64,000 nt of DNA from Halonatronomonas sp051745085 (GCA_051745085.1 JBNJDR010000004.1:1-64000), one strand, 5' to 3'; positions 7,458 to 16,645 are shown, numbered from the stretch's first letter. Notes: generated by a model not told the origin, from the sequence alone. A program made the numbers and translations.

Positions 7458-8934
7458 CTAATTTTTTTCTTAAAGTTCCTTCATCACGGCCAGAATAAAA
7501 ATATTCAGGTATTTTAATTTTATCTCCTTGATATTTATCTAAATCAGTTAAGATATCTTCTAGTTTTCGATAATAACCTTCAGCGGTTTTTCCCCATGTA
7601 TACTTAGCTTTAACCCTCTTTAAGCCTGCTTGATGATATTTCTTCCAGAGACCTGCTGTCCTATAAAGCTCTAAAATCCCCTGAGCTATGTCCTGAGGAT
7701 CTGCTGGATCGATCAAAATCCCAAAATCCTCCCCATCGTCCCGCATGATTTCTTTTGGGCCACCGTTTTCAGTTGCTACTACGGGCAGACCCGAGGCCAT
7801 AGCTTCTATAGGAGCAAGCCCAAAGGGTTCATAAAAAGCAGTTAATGCAAATACTGATTTTTTCTCAGCTAGAACTCTATAAGTGGAGGCAAGTTCCTTC
7901 TGACTGCTCAAAGAAAACATGCTCACTTTACCCTTCAGATTGTTCTCCTGAACTATTTGCATGATCTCATCCAAAATTTCTTTTTCATAACCGCTTGCTT
8001 TAGAATAATCTTCGAAAGGGTTATCTATTCCTCTTAATGTAATGACAAGATTCACTTTATTTTGCAGGTTTTGATTACCTGCAAAGGCTTTTACTAAACC
8101 CAGATGATTCTTTTTGGGATCAAGACGACTGGCTGCTATTACTGCAGGTTTATCTCTTCTGGGAGGTTCGATATCCCTTTTTAACATATCATCAATTTTA
8201 GCTCTGATCTCCTTATCTTCAGGACCTGATTCACGATAAAAAATATCAGTATTTACACCTGGAGGCACCACTGTAAATCCTAAAGAATCATCTAAAGGGG
8301 CAGCGCCCCGATAAGCGGGATGGCTATACTGGCTCTCTTTTTCTTGAGAGGTAGAAACAAAATTGGTAGCAGAGTTATTCATGCTGATCCTTTCAGCGGC
8401 AATTCTGAAATGAAATTTATATTTTCCCAGCATTTCAGACAGATTATTGTGATTTACATTTAATTTATCCATCTTCTGGGCACCTAAAGAATGGGCAGTA
8501 AAAGTAAAGGGTATAGAAGTTTCAGCCTCAAACATGGCACCTGATAATCCACCATCTCCGTAATGAGTGGTAATAATTTCAGGAAACTCCCCTAAATCAT
8601 GATAATATTTTTTGATCGCCTGAACATAATCATACAAATGAGGCCATAATTTTTCTTTATTTAAAAATTCAGATCCTCCAAAAGGAAGCCTAATTATTTT
8701 AACCCTATCTTCACCTGGATAGCTAGCTACCTTGCTAGAAAATTCAGGCCAATTAGGATCATCAATCTTTCTTGTCAAAATATCCACTTTTAAATCAAAT
8801 TTTTTAACTATAGCTAAAGCTAGTTCTTTAACATATACCAGCTGCCCTCCAAAATCGGGATGTTCCGTCCAATAACTATCCTGGGAGTCAAAATTACCCT
8901 GGGGATTAAAAAAAGCAATCCGTCTGATTTTCAC
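7438..8934 (-). CDS. Sucrose-phosphate synthase (GT4 family)
   Basis: The 498-residue glycosyltransferase joins the UDP-glucose-derived glucosyl unit to fructose 6-phosphate, giving sucrose 6-phosphate. It has the GT-B architecture: an N-terminal acceptor domain with GGQLVYVKELA (about 29-39) and AHSLGAQK (147-154), and a C-terminal donor domain with ASRLDPKKNH (268-277) and the E-x7-E motif EPFGLAPIE (369-377). Length and motifs match the structurally known bacterial enzyme of Halothermothrix orenii. There is no fused phosphatase domain and no separate phosphatase nearby. Its gene is 12 bp after the PfkB kinase gene; the last residues overlap the ndk-like frame. A likely role is making sucrose as an osmolyte or, in reverse with fructokinase, sugar use. 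Confidence 0.9.
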   Translation of the reverse strand: MKIRRIAFFNPQGNFDSQDSYWTEHPDFGGQLVYVKELALAIVKKFDLKVDILTRKIDDPNWPEFSSKVASYPGEDRVKIIRLPFGGSEFLNKEKLWPHLYDYVQAIKKYYHDLGEFPEIITTHYGDGGLSGAMFEAETSIPFTFTAHSLGAQKMDKLNVNHNNLSEMLGKYKFHFRIAAERISMNNSATNFVSTSQEKESQYSHPAYRGAAPLDDSLGFTVVPPGVNTDIFYRESGPEDKEIRAKIDDMLKRDIEPPRRDKPAVIAASRLDPKKNHLGLVKAFAGNQNLQNKVNLVITLRGIDNPFEDYSKASGYEKEILDEIMQIVQENNLKGKVSMFSLSSQKELASTYRVLAEKKSVFALTAFYEPFGLAPIEAMASGLPVVATENGGPKEIMRDDGEDFGILIDPADPQDIAQGILELYRTAGLWKKYHQAGLKRVKAKYTWGKTAEGYYRKLEDILTDLDKYQGDKIKIPEYFYSGRDEGTLRKKLDEWYFA

Positions 8935-8946
8935 TATAGCTCACCT

Positions 8947-9918
8947 CTATCCATTAAGATTATATTTCTCAATTATTACAGCTATATTTGGTAGATCTAT
9001 GATTGCTCCGACCGCTTTGATCACTTCAGCCGCCACAGCATTCCCTATTTTAACTGACTTATTTATAGTATAACCAGATAAAAGCCCCGTGTAAAATCCA
9101 GACCAGAATGCGTCTCCTGCTCCCGTAGTATCTACAACCCTGGCTGCTTCGGTGTTAAATTTCCTCATATTTTTATTGTCTGAAATTATCACGCCTTTTT
9201 CCCCTAAAGTCAGAATCACTAATTTACATCCTGCTTCATGAAAAAATTTAATATATTCTTCTTTAGTTGCAGTTCCAAAAATGGCTTTAGCATCGTCCAA
9301 AGAGGGTTTTATAACATCTATTTTACTAAAAAGATCTTGAATATATCCTATACCATGACCTTCACCTTCCCAGAGTTTTGCTCTATAATTAGGATCTAGA
9401 GCAATAAGCTTATTTTTATCTTTAGCAATTCGAATAATTTTTTCTATCGCTCGTCTGCTTGTGGAAGCAGATAAAGCAAAAGTAGAAAGATGAACTATTT
9501 TTGTTTTTTGAATATCCGCAGGCTCTATATCATTACTTTCAATATACTTATCAGCACCTCTATAAGCAATAAATCTAGGAGAATCTTTCCCACTCGTAAC
9601 CAGAACTATCGTTGTATTATTTTCGCTATCTACTTTCACACCATCAATCAAAACACCCCGCTTTTTTAGGGTAGTGATTAAATACTCACCGATACCATCG
9701 AACCCTACTCTACTAATTAAAGCTGATTTTTTACCTAGGGCTGCCAGATTCATAGCAATATTTGCAGGAGATCCACCAAAATGACGTTTATATTTTTCTG
9801 CTTCTGCAAGAGATGTTACTTTTTCTTCTGTGATTAAGTCAATTAAAACTTCGCCTACAGCAAGTAAATCAACAGGAGATTCCGGGAAAAAAACTGGCTT
9901 ATCTAACTGAAAATCCAT
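8947..9918 (-). CDS. PfkB-family sugar kinase, probable fructokinase
   Basis: A 323-residue ribokinase-fold kinase. It has the N-terminal glycine pair motif GGSPANIAMNLAALG (about 48-62) and the C-terminal signature DTTGAGDAF (263-271), where Asp269 is the catalytic base. The 15-residue N-terminal extension before DLLAVGE is a little longer than usual. Position directly before sucrose-phosphate synthase supports fructose as substrate, giving fructose 6-phosphate as the acceptor for sucrose synthesis. A 2-keto-3-deoxygluconate or tagatose kinase role is not excluded by sequence alone. Confidence 0.88.
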   Translation of the reverse strand: MDFQLDKPVFFPESPVDLLAVGEVLIDLITEEKVTSLAEAEKYKRHFGGSPANIAMNLAALGKKSALISRVGFDGIGEYLITTLKKRGVLIDGVKVDSENNTTIVLVTSGKDSPRFIAYRGADKYIESNDIEPADIQKTKIVHLSTFALSASTSRRAIEKIIRIAKDKNKLIALDPNYRAKLWEGEGHGIGYIQDLFSKIDVIKPSLDDAKAIFGTATKEEYIKFFHEAGCKLVILTLGEKGVIISDNKNMRKFNTEAARVVDTTGAGDAFWSGFYTGLLSGYTINKSVKIGNAVAAEVIKAVGAIIDLPNIAVIIEKYNLNG

Positions 9919-9965
9919 TTATACTCATCCCTTCTTGCTTTATAAATAATATGTTAATTTCATCT

Positions 9966-11174
9966 TTACTGCAAATGCTTTTTCTGATGAAAATAAATCA
10001 ACCCAATTAAGAAAATACTAAAAGCCAGAACTAACCAGCTTAAATTATAGTTGCCGGACAGATCAGCAATCAAGCCAAAGATAGGGGGACTAACTATAAC
10101 ACCTGTACGCAAAAATATTAAAGCAAGTCCTGTTGCAATACCTGTCTTTTCCGAACCAACGCATTCACCAATAAAAGTAAAATAAAGACCCATCCAGCCC
10201 ATACCAGTCATGCCCAGCAGAAAAGAAAATAAAAATATCAGTCCCAAATACTCAGGCAGTCTCCAAACGAACAGGCCAAATATAATCAACATTGTAATAG
10301 TAGCGGCAAGAAGAAATTTCAAAGCAGGATCCCTCTCACCAGAAAAGGCTTTATCACTTACTATCCCCCAAAAAGGACGGCCAACAATTCCCCCAACTTG
10401 TAAAACTCCTAAAGATAAACCAGCAATAGCAGCACTAAACCCTAAATCTAAAGTAAGAAAAAGAGCAAAATGCGCTGGAATAGCTCCAATCGCTGTACCA
10501 AAGCCCAGGCCTAACAAACACAGCAAAAAAAGTTCTTTATTGGCTAACAAATTTTTTAATCTCGAAAAAATTGGTTGATCGTTTTTGGTTAAGGAGGAAG
10601 TGTTTCGATCCTTTAAAAATATAATGATTATACCTCCAACCACTATAGCTAAAATTCCAGAGATAGCTATAGCCTTTCTCCAGCCGAAATTTTCAGCAAA
10701 TAAGGGTAGTAAACTGGCTCCAACAAAACCACCAATACCCCCACCAGATTGCATTATCCCCATAGAAATAGCTCTTTTTGATTCATCAACACCTTCAATA
10801 ATTGCTTTATTAACAGATGGAGTTATTATACTAAAGCCAAAACCACAGATTAAAGCAAATAGCAACAAAATTGTATAAACTGGAGCAAAACTATGAAAAA
10901 TCATCATAACCCCAACACTAAAAACTCCAAGAAGCATACCTTTTCTAGCACCATAATTATCTACTATATTACCACTAAATACAGCTGCTCCAGTAGCAGA
11001 AATAAAGAAAAATGTTGTATAAAAACCTGCTTGAGTTCGACTTAAATTAAAATCAGCTTGAATAAACGGCATAAGAGCTAGAATACCCTGAATATTAATA
11101 GATGTGGCAAAATAAGCTGAAGATAATAATAACAAGTAATTCCATTGAATCTTTAATTTTCGGGTTTTAGACAT
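9966..11174 (-). CDS. Major facilitator superfamily transporter
   Basis: A polytopic protein of 402 residues with about 12 hydrophobic segments. The loop after helix 2 reads GNIVDNYGARKG, an MFS motif A variant, and the second half repeats a similar motif (GIVSDKAF). The start at 11174 was chosen because AGAGG precedes this ATG; the frame extends 7 codons upstream without a ribosome site. It leads a same-strand set with fructokinase and sucrose-phosphate synthase (47-bp gap), which makes a sugar or organic anion substrate plausible. It resembles the oxalate/formate or monocarboxylate-type MFS branch; the substrate is unknown. Confidence 0.85.
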   Translation of the reverse strand: MSKTRKLKIQWNYLLLLSSAYFATSINIQGILALMPFIQADFNLSRTQAGFYTTFFFISATGAAVFSGNIVDNYGARKGMLLGVFSVGVMMIFHSFAPVYTILLLFALICGFGFSIITPSVNKAIIEGVDESKRAISMGIMQSGGGIGGFVGASLLPLFAENFGWRKAIAISGILAIVVGGIIIIFLKDRNTSSLTKNDQPIFSRLKNLLANKELFLLCLLGLGFGTAIGAIPAHFALFLTLDLGFSAAIAGLSLGVLQVGGIVGRPFWGIVSDKAFSGERDPALKFLLAATITMLIIFGLFVWRLPEYLGLIFLFSFLLGMTGMGWMGLYFTFIGECVGSEKTGIATGLALIFLRTGVIVSPPIFGLIADLSGNYNLSWLVLAFSIFLIGLIYFHQKKHLQ

Positions 11175-11207
11175 TTTAATACCTCTTTCCCACAACTGCT
11201 TAACTGA

Positions 11208-11646
11208 TTATATGATTGTGAAATAATAGATACCGGTTAAAGCTAATATACCTACTGCCGTGACAAAGATGAAGCAATCATTAAACTTGGCATATAAGGG
11301 GAAACAAAATACCAGAGATGCCGATAATATATGTTTAAAGAGGTTAATCTCTCTCTGGACATACTAATTTCTTTTCCAATGGGTTCAATAATCGGGGCCG
11401 AAAAAACTGCTCCTCCCGGCATAGGTAAAACACCTATGACTGAAGGTATTGCTGTAATTATTAAAAATCTGTAACAGATTCTAAAAGTGTAGAAAAAAAA
11501 GATCTTAAATTATTTGAGATATCTGGAGTTGAAGTAAAGCCTACTACAATAGCCCCTAGTAACATTGCAACCCCTAGATTGTACTGCCTGGTTAAAAGAA
11601 CTATTACTAAAATGAATGAAAATAAAATCCCTAATAGGGGGAGCAT
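11208..11646 (-). pseudogene. Decayed DUF401-family membrane protein gene
   Basis: The start is intact: AGAGGAGGT, then a 61-residue hydrophobic N-terminus (MLPLLGILFSF to LLESVTDF) ending in two stop codons. Directly after, in another frame, comes a C-terminal DUF401-like segment encoding AITAIPSVIGVLPMPGGAVF, then SAPIIEPIGKEISMS and an RHLWYFVSP-like stretch. A further frame change is needed to reach the last helix (VGILALTGIYYFTII, stop at 11208-11210). Intact family members are around 400 residues, so the middle 200-250 codons have been deleted. The product of the 5' fragment alone, if made, would be a 61-residue membrane peptide. Confidence 0.75.
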
Positions 11647-11667
11647 AAAATGACCTCCTCTAATATA

Positions 11668-11697
11668 GAAGAAAGCAGCCGACAAAAACCGCCGGCT
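11668..11697 (-). terminator. Terminator after the BMP-type ABC operon
   Basis: AGCCG (11677-11681) pairs with CGGCT (11693-11697); on the minus strand a GCTTTCTTCT tract follows. It lies 33 bases after the last permease gene. The stem is short, so moderate strength. Confidence 0.55.
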
Positions 11698-11729
11698 ACT
11701 CTGGTAAATACAAGATAATATTTTATTGT

Positions 11730-12629
11730 TTATTTGCCGCCCTTATAGTATGGTTCTCCCGAAGCTTTTGGTGGAATTGCTTTCCCAATAAATCCAGCTA
11801 AGACTACGATCGTTAATACATATGGGATTGAACTTATCAATTCCGAGGGAATAAAAGCAAATTCAACTCTAACAGCAACTGCTTCGGCATAACCAAATAA
11901 CATTGCAGCTCCTAATGCTCCAACTGGATGCCATTTACCAAAAATCATAGCCGCCAGGGCTATAAACCCTCTACCTGCGGACATTTCTCGAACAAAAGCA
12001 CTTCCGTCGCCAATAGATAAATGAGCTCCAGCTAAGCCAGCTAAAACACCACTAATAACAACACAGATAAATCTCCATCTATTCACATTAACTCCTAATG
12101 TATCTGCTGCACTTGGATGCTCACCAATTGCCCGAATACGCAAGCCCCAGTGAGTTTTATATAAAATAAACCAAACTATAGGAACCATAACCAAAGCAAT
12201 ATAAGTTACAGGATTAAAGCGAACATCCAAGAGTCTATAAGCAGGTAATCGAGTGACTCGAGGGGAAGTTCCTGCTACCCCAAAGAAAACCTGTAACAAA
12301 AAAATTGTAATTCCAGAGGCAAAGATGTTAATACCGGTACCTACGACTATTTGATTAGCCTTTAAGGTTACACATACTGTCGCGTGTATTAAAGCCAGCA
12401 TACCTCCAGCGATCATAGCGTAGACTAGTCCCATCCAGGGGTTACCAGTATATGCGCTACCAAAAACGGCAGCAAAGGCCCCAACCAATATCATCCCTTC
12501 CAGAGCGATATTGATTACACCAGAACGTTCAGAAAATATCCCGCCCAGAGCGGCCAATATTAAGGGAGTAGCAAAGCGAAAACTAGCAAGTATTAATGAT
12601 ATAGATAACATCTGTCTAATAATATCCAT
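11730..12629 (-). CDS. ABC transporter permease, BMP/nucleoside type (second subunit)
   Basis: A 299-residue membrane protein of the BPD_transp_2 family, with 8-10 hydrophobic helices and the conserved start LILASFRFATPLILAALGGIFSERSGVINIALEG (residues 12 onward, shown here only to place the motif SGVINIALEGM) that contacts the ATPase. Homologs include B. subtilis NupQ/YufQ of the guanosine transporter. Its start overlaps the stop of the upstream permease by one base, so translation is coupled. It forms a heterodimeric pore with that permease. Confidence 0.93.
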   Translation of the reverse strand: MDIIRQMLSISLILASFRFATPLILAALGGIFSERSGVINIALEGMILVGAFAAVFGSAYTGNPWMGLVYAMIAGGMLALIHATVCVTLKANQIVVGTGINIFASGITIFLLQVFFGVAGTSPRVTRLPAYRLLDVRFNPVTYIALVMVPIVWFILYKTHWGLRIRAIGEHPSAADTLGVNVNRWRFICVVISGVLAGLAGAHLSIGDGSAFVREMSAGRGFIALAAMIFGKWHPVGALGAAMLFGYAEAVAVRVEFAFIPSELISSIPYVLTIVVLAGFIGKAIPPKASGEPYYKGGK

Positions 12630-13750
12630 TATTCAGCCTCCTTCTTAGCTGATCTTCTACTTATATATAATTTTAGTATCTGGAGGCTTGCTACAAAAAA
12701 TATTACAAGAGCCTGGATTATTCGAACTATATCAGATGGCACTCCAGCAAATTGCATCTCAAGACCACCTTGAGCCAGGGAGCCAAATAATAAGCCGCCT
12801 AAAATCACTCCAAATGGATGCGTTTGACCTATTAAAGCAACTGCTATTCCGGTAAAGCCATGACCAGCATCCATTCCAGCCATAAAACTCAAGTGGGTCC
12901 CTAAAGCCTCACCAGTACCCGCTAAACCGGCTACAGCACCACCGATAAACATAGCAATGATCATGTTTTTATCAACATTAATGCCCCCATATTCTGCCCC
13001 ATCAGGATTAAAGCCAACTCCGCGCAATTCAAAACCCATAGTTGTTTTCCATAACATATACCATAATATAACTGCAGCAATAATTGCTAAGACGAAATTA
13101 AAATGAAGCCTGATTCCAGGTTGGGCAAAAATATCCACAAAAGGAATTTTACCAAAAAACCAGTGATCGCCCATATCATTAAAGCGTAATAGTTCGGCAG
13201 TTTCCATGATCCGTGGTGTTGCTTGACGACCAGTCTGTCTAAACTGATTGATGCCATAATTTATCGTCAAAGCCAGAGCGATATAGTTAAGCATAATAGT
13301 AGCAATAACCTCGTGAACTCCTGCCTTAGCTTTGAGCAATCCAGGAAGACCGCCCCAAAGGCCACCGGCCAACATACCTGCTATAACCGCCATAGGAAGA
13401 TGAACAAAACCTGGTAGACCGGTAAAGTAGAACCCTACAAGTCCAGCAGTAAATCCTCCCACTAACAACTGACCTTCTGCTCCTATATTGAAAAGTCCGG
13501 CCCGAAAAGGTAAAGCTACTGCCAATCCGGTTAATATTAGAGGTGTAGAACGCCATAAAGTATTTAAAATCGCCCTAAAATTCCCAAATGCTCCTTGATA
13601 CAGGGCAGCATATGCTGTTATTGGTGACGATTCTGTTAAAAGGATGAAGAAAGACCCAACGATTAGAGCGATTATGATCGAAAAAACAGAGATGCTAATA
13701 TTAATAAGAATCCCCTTGATTTGACCTGCCCTCTCATTCACTGCTGCCAC
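12629..13750 (-). CDS. ABC transporter permease, BMP/nucleoside type (first subunit)
   Basis: A 373-residue inner-membrane permease of the BPD_transp_2 family, homologous to NupP/YufP. Long hydrophobic helices are visible, and the stretch RAGLFNIGAEGQLLVGG (about 84-100) is the cytoplasmic signature shared with simple-sugar and nucleoside importers. It overlaps the ATPase gene by 17 bases and the next permease by one base. It works with the BMP binding protein and the double-domain ATPase encoded upstream. Confidence 0.93.
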   Translation of the reverse strand: MAAVNERAGQIKGILINISISVFSIIIALIVGSFFILLTESSPITAYAALYQGAFGNFRAILNTLWRSTPLILTGLAVALPFRAGLFNIGAEGQLLVGGFTAGLVGFYFTGLPGFVHLPMAVIAGMLAGGLWGGLPGLLKAKAGVHEVIATIMLNYIALALTINYGINQFRQTGRQATPRIMETAELLRFNDMGDHWFFGKIPFVDIFAQPGIRLHFNFVLAIIAAVILWYMLWKTTMGFELRGVGFNPDGAEYGGINVDKNMIIAMFIGGAVAGLAGTGEALGTHLSFMAGMDAGHGFTGIAVALIGQTHPFGVILGGLLFGSLAQGGLEMQFAGVPSDIVRIIQALVIFFVASLQILKLYISRRSAKKEAE

Positions 13751-15278
13751 CTCCTGCTTCTAACTTAGAACCTGTCATTAATTTACCTAATTGCATTTCA
13801 TCTGTTTCTGCAGCATCTAATACTGCCATAATTTCACCTTCAAATATAACTGCGATCCTATCACTTAGGGAAAGAATTTCACTTAATTCTGCTGAAAACA
13901 ACAAAACACCAGCCCCGGCATCTCTTCTATCAATAATTTGTTTATGGATAAATTCAATTGAACCAACATCAACACCGCGAGTAGGCTGGGAAGCCACTAA
14001 AAATTCAGGGTCCCGGGCAAATTCTCTAGCTACGATTACCTTCTGTTGATTACCCCCGGATAAATTCTTAGCCAGAGCTTCTAAGCCTCTGGTCCGAATG
14101 TCATACTCATCAATTAAATCATTGGTATATTTATTTATACTATCATAGTTCATGATTCCATTTTTAGAAAATGGTTCAAGATGGTGATAGCCTAAAATCA
14201 TATTTTCATTCAAGGCAAAATCTAAAATTAACCCTCTCTTTTGTCTGTCTTCAGGGATATGAGCAACTTTTTCCTGTTTGATCTCTTTTGCATTATACTT
14301 CGTTATATCTTTACCCCTTAATTTAACTTTTCCTGATTCAATATCTCTCAATCCAGTAATTGCTTCTACTAGTTCTGACTGCCCGTTTCCTTCTACTCCT
14401 GCTATCCCAAGAATTTCACCTTTATGTACTTGTAAGGAAACACCTTTAACAGCAGGAATATCTCTGTTATCTCTAACTCTTAAATCATCAATACTAAATA
14501 TCTCTTTGCCTGGTTTAGCTTCAGTTTTTTCAACCTCCAAAAGCACTTGACGACCGACCATAAGCTCCGCGACATCAGATTCAGATACATCTTCAGTATT
14601 GACGGTATCAATACTTTTCCCGCCTCTTAAAACAGTAATCCGATCAGATATAGCTTCAACTTCCTTCAACTTATGGGTAATGAAAATAATGGTCTTACCC
14701 TGCTCTTTTAAAGACTTAAAAATCTCAAAAAGTTCTTCTATTTCCTGTGGAGTTAAAACTGCAGTAGGTTCATCAAAAATTAATAATTCAGCACCTCGGT
14801 ATATCGTCTTGATTATTTCTACCCGCTGCTGCATGCCAACAGATATATCTCTTATTTTAGCATCAGGATCTATCATTAAGCCATACCTTTGTGAAATTTC
14901 AGTAACTTCTTTTTTTGCTTTCTTATAATTCATAATGATACCATTACGAGGTTCTGAACCTAATACTATATTTTCGGTAACTGTTAGGGGTTCTACTAAT
15001 TTAAAATGCTGATGGACCATGCCGATCCCCAGTTTTATAGCATCCTGGGGTTCTCTCAACTTAACTTTGTCGCCTTTAAAATAAATATCTCCACCGTCTT
15101 GATAGTAGAGACCATATAAAATATTCATCAAAGTAGTTTTACCGGCACCATTCTCTCCAACTAAAGCATGTATTTCACCTTTTTTAACTGAAAAATTAAC
15201 TTTATCGTTGGCTTTGACGCCAGGAAAAACTTTGGTTATATCTCTCATATCAAGCAGATAATCATGTTCCCTTGCCAT
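13734..15278 (-). CDS. ABC transporter ATPase with two nucleotide-binding domains (BMP type)
   Basis: A 514-residue ATPase with two ABC domains, the form used by sugar and nucleoside importers. Domain 1 (about 8-250) has Walker A GENGAGKTT, signature VGMQQRVEI and Walker B LLIFDEPTA. Domain 2 (about 265-505) has a degenerate Walker A (GVEGNGQSE), an intact signature LSGGNQQKV and a degenerate Walker B (VASQPTRG), as is normal for this family. The start follows GGGAGG. It comes 100 bp after the binding-protein gene, from which it is separated by a strong hairpin. Confidence 0.94.
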   Translation of the reverse strand: MAREHDYLLDMRDITKVFPGVKANDKVNFSVKKGEIHALVGENGAGKTTLMNILYGLYYQDGGDIYFKGDKVKLREPQDAIKLGIGMVHQHFKLVEPLTVTENIVLGSEPRNGIIMNYKKAKKEVTEISQRYGLMIDPDAKIRDISVGMQQRVEIIKTIYRGAELLIFDEPTAVLTPQEIEELFEIFKSLKEQGKTIIFITHKLKEVEAISDRITVLRGGKSIDTVNTEDVSESDVAELMVGRQVLLEVEKTEAKPGKEIFSIDDLRVRDNRDIPAVKGVSLQVHKGEILGIAGVEGNGQSELVEAITGLRDIESGKVKLRGKDITKYNAKEIKQEKVAHIPEDRQKRGLILDFALNENMILGYHHLEPFSKNGIMNYDSINKYTNDLIDEYDIRTRGLEALAKNLSGGNQQKVIVAREFARDPEFLVASQPTRGVDVGSIEFIHKQIIDRRDAGAGVLLFSAELSEILSLSDRIAVIFEGEIMAVLDAAETDEMQLGKLMTGSKLEAGGGSSE

Positions 15279-15324
15279 GGTTTTTCCTCCCTGGAAAACA
15301 AAAATTGTAACTATTAAGTTAATC

Positions 15325-15351
15325 AGGACTCTGCCTGGCAGGCAGAGTCCT
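15325..15351 (-). terminator. Strong hairpin between binding-protein and ATPase genes
   Basis: An 11-bp perfect stem AGGACTCTGCC/GGCAGAGTCCT with a 5-base loop. On the minus strand no T-run follows (GATTAACTT), so it is better read as an mRNA 3' stabiliser or partial terminator that keeps binding-protein mRNA above the rest of the operon. Confidence 0.65.
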
Positions 15352-15378
15352 GTAATAGCTATGCTTAAATTCTAATCA

Positions 15379-16476
15379 TTACTCAGGTCTACCAGTTTCT
15401 CCCCAATTTTCAACTTCAATTTCGCCATCAACAATCATCTTTTCTAATTCTTCAATTCTATCAGCATGTTCTGCAGTAACATTTTCTTTCATTTCTCTTA
15501 TCGTTTCTAGTTCTTCTTCTGAAATTTCGCCCTGCTCATAAGCATCTTCTACTTCAACCCCAACACCAGTTAAAGGAGTTACATCAATACCACCATCAGC
15601 CAGACCGAAATACAAGTTCTCTCCACCTTCGTAGGTTCCATCAACGATCGATTCTACTGCACTAAAGACAGCATTATCTACTCTTTTTAACATACTGGCA
15701 ATAATTCTACCTGGAGCAACAAAGTTCTGGTTAGCATCTACGCCGATTGCATAAATTTCTTCTTCTTCGGCAGCTTCAAATACACCTGTGCCAGTACCAC
15801 CGGCGGCGTGATATATTACATCGGCACCATCGTCAACCATACCAAGAGCTATTTCTCTACCTCTAGCAGGATCACCAAAATCATCAGCATATCTTCGTTG
15901 AATTTCAATATCTTCATTTATATATTTGGCACCCTGATAATATCCACCTTCAAAGCGATGAATAAGAGCAAAATCAACTCCACCTACATAACCAATGTTA
16001 TCGGTTTCAGTAACTAAAGCTGCTAGAGCACCAACCAGGAATGAACCTTCATGCTCTTTAAAGTTAAGAGTAACTACATTCTCGGGAACATCTTCAAAAG
16101 CTTGATCTACATGAGCAAAATTAATATGAGGATAATCCTCAGCAACTATTCTTAAACTATCGGCCATCTGAAAACCAACACCGATAACTAAATCGTAGTT
16201 CTGCTCGGCAAAACGGCGAAGAGCAGTTTCATCCTCCGCTGTATCTGCTGGTTCAATATAGTCAAAGGTAATGCCTAGTTCTTCTTCAGCCCGCTGCAGG
16301 CCACGATAGGCAGAATCATTAAAGGAAAGGTCTCCTAATCCACCAGTTGAAAATACTATTCCGACTCTTGCATCAGAACCATGGCTGTCTGCTTCTACTA
16401 CCTGACCAAATCCAACAAATGCGGCCATGAAAACAAAACTGAAGATTACTACTAAACTAATTAGTTTTTTACTCAA
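15379..16476 (-). CDS. BMP-family solute-binding protein (purine nucleoside-like ABC importer)
   Basis: A 365-residue periplasmic binding protein of the BMP/PnrA family. A Sec signal peptide is visible (KK, then a hydrophobic core at residues 5-24, likely cut after VVEA), but there is no lipobox Cys, unlike monoderm homologs such as B. subtilis NupN or Treponema PnrA. Family motifs are GIVFSTGGLGDLSFND near residue 39 and GVDANQNFVAPGRI near residue 247. The C-terminal 60 residues are very acidic. It starts with TTG after AAGGGGG. First gene of the four-gene ABC operon, with a good promoter upstream. Ligand is inferred to be a nucleoside from family membership. Confidence 0.92.
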   Translation of the reverse strand: MSKKLISLVVIFSFVFMAAFVGFGQVVEADSHGSDARVGIVFSTGGLGDLSFNDSAYRGLQRAEEELGITFDYIEPADTAEDETALRRFAEQNYDLVIGVGFQMADSLRIVAEDYPHINFAHVDQAFEDVPENVVTLNFKEHEGSFLVGALAALVTETDNIGYVGGVDFALIHRFEGGYYQGAKYINEDIEIQRRYADDFGDPARGREIALGMVDDGADVIYHAAGGTGTGVFEAAEEEEIYAIGVDANQNFVAPGRIIASMLKRVDNAVFSAVESIVDGTYEGGENLYFGLADGGIDVTPLTGVGVEVEDAYEQGEISEEELETIREMKENVTAEHADRIEELEKMIVDGEIEVENWGETGRPE

Positions 16477-16532
16477 TTAAATAACCCCCTTATGATTTTG
16501 TTTTACTTATTTAACTTTTTATTTCCATTATT

Positions 16533-16561
16533 AATATATCATTTCTATTGGTAAGTTGCAA
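16533..16561 (-). promoter_or_regulatory. Promoter of the BMP-type ABC operon
   Basis: Minus strand TTGCAA (16561-16556), 17-base spacer, TATATT (16538-16533), about 57 bases before the TTG start of the binding-protein gene. Confidence 0.75.
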
Positions 16562-16570
16562 CTTTATTTA

Positions 16571-16600
16571 TTAGCAAGATAGTAAAGTTTATGTTATAAT
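16571..16600 (+). promoter_or_regulatory. Probable promoter of the 148-residue membrane protein gene
   Basis: TATAAT at 16595-16600 with a weaker TTAGCA at 16571-16576 (18-base spacer), 45 bases before the start codon. It is divergent from the ABC operon promoter. Confidence 0.6.
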
Positions 16601-16645
16601 AAATACGATTAAATTAACAACTAAAGCCTGAGGAGGATTATTTTA

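Noticed and set aside
11461..11685. 74-residue frame as an independent small membrane protein
   Set aside because: It matches the N-terminus of DUF401 proteins and is followed by the matching C-terminal part in other frames, so it is better read as a gene remnant.
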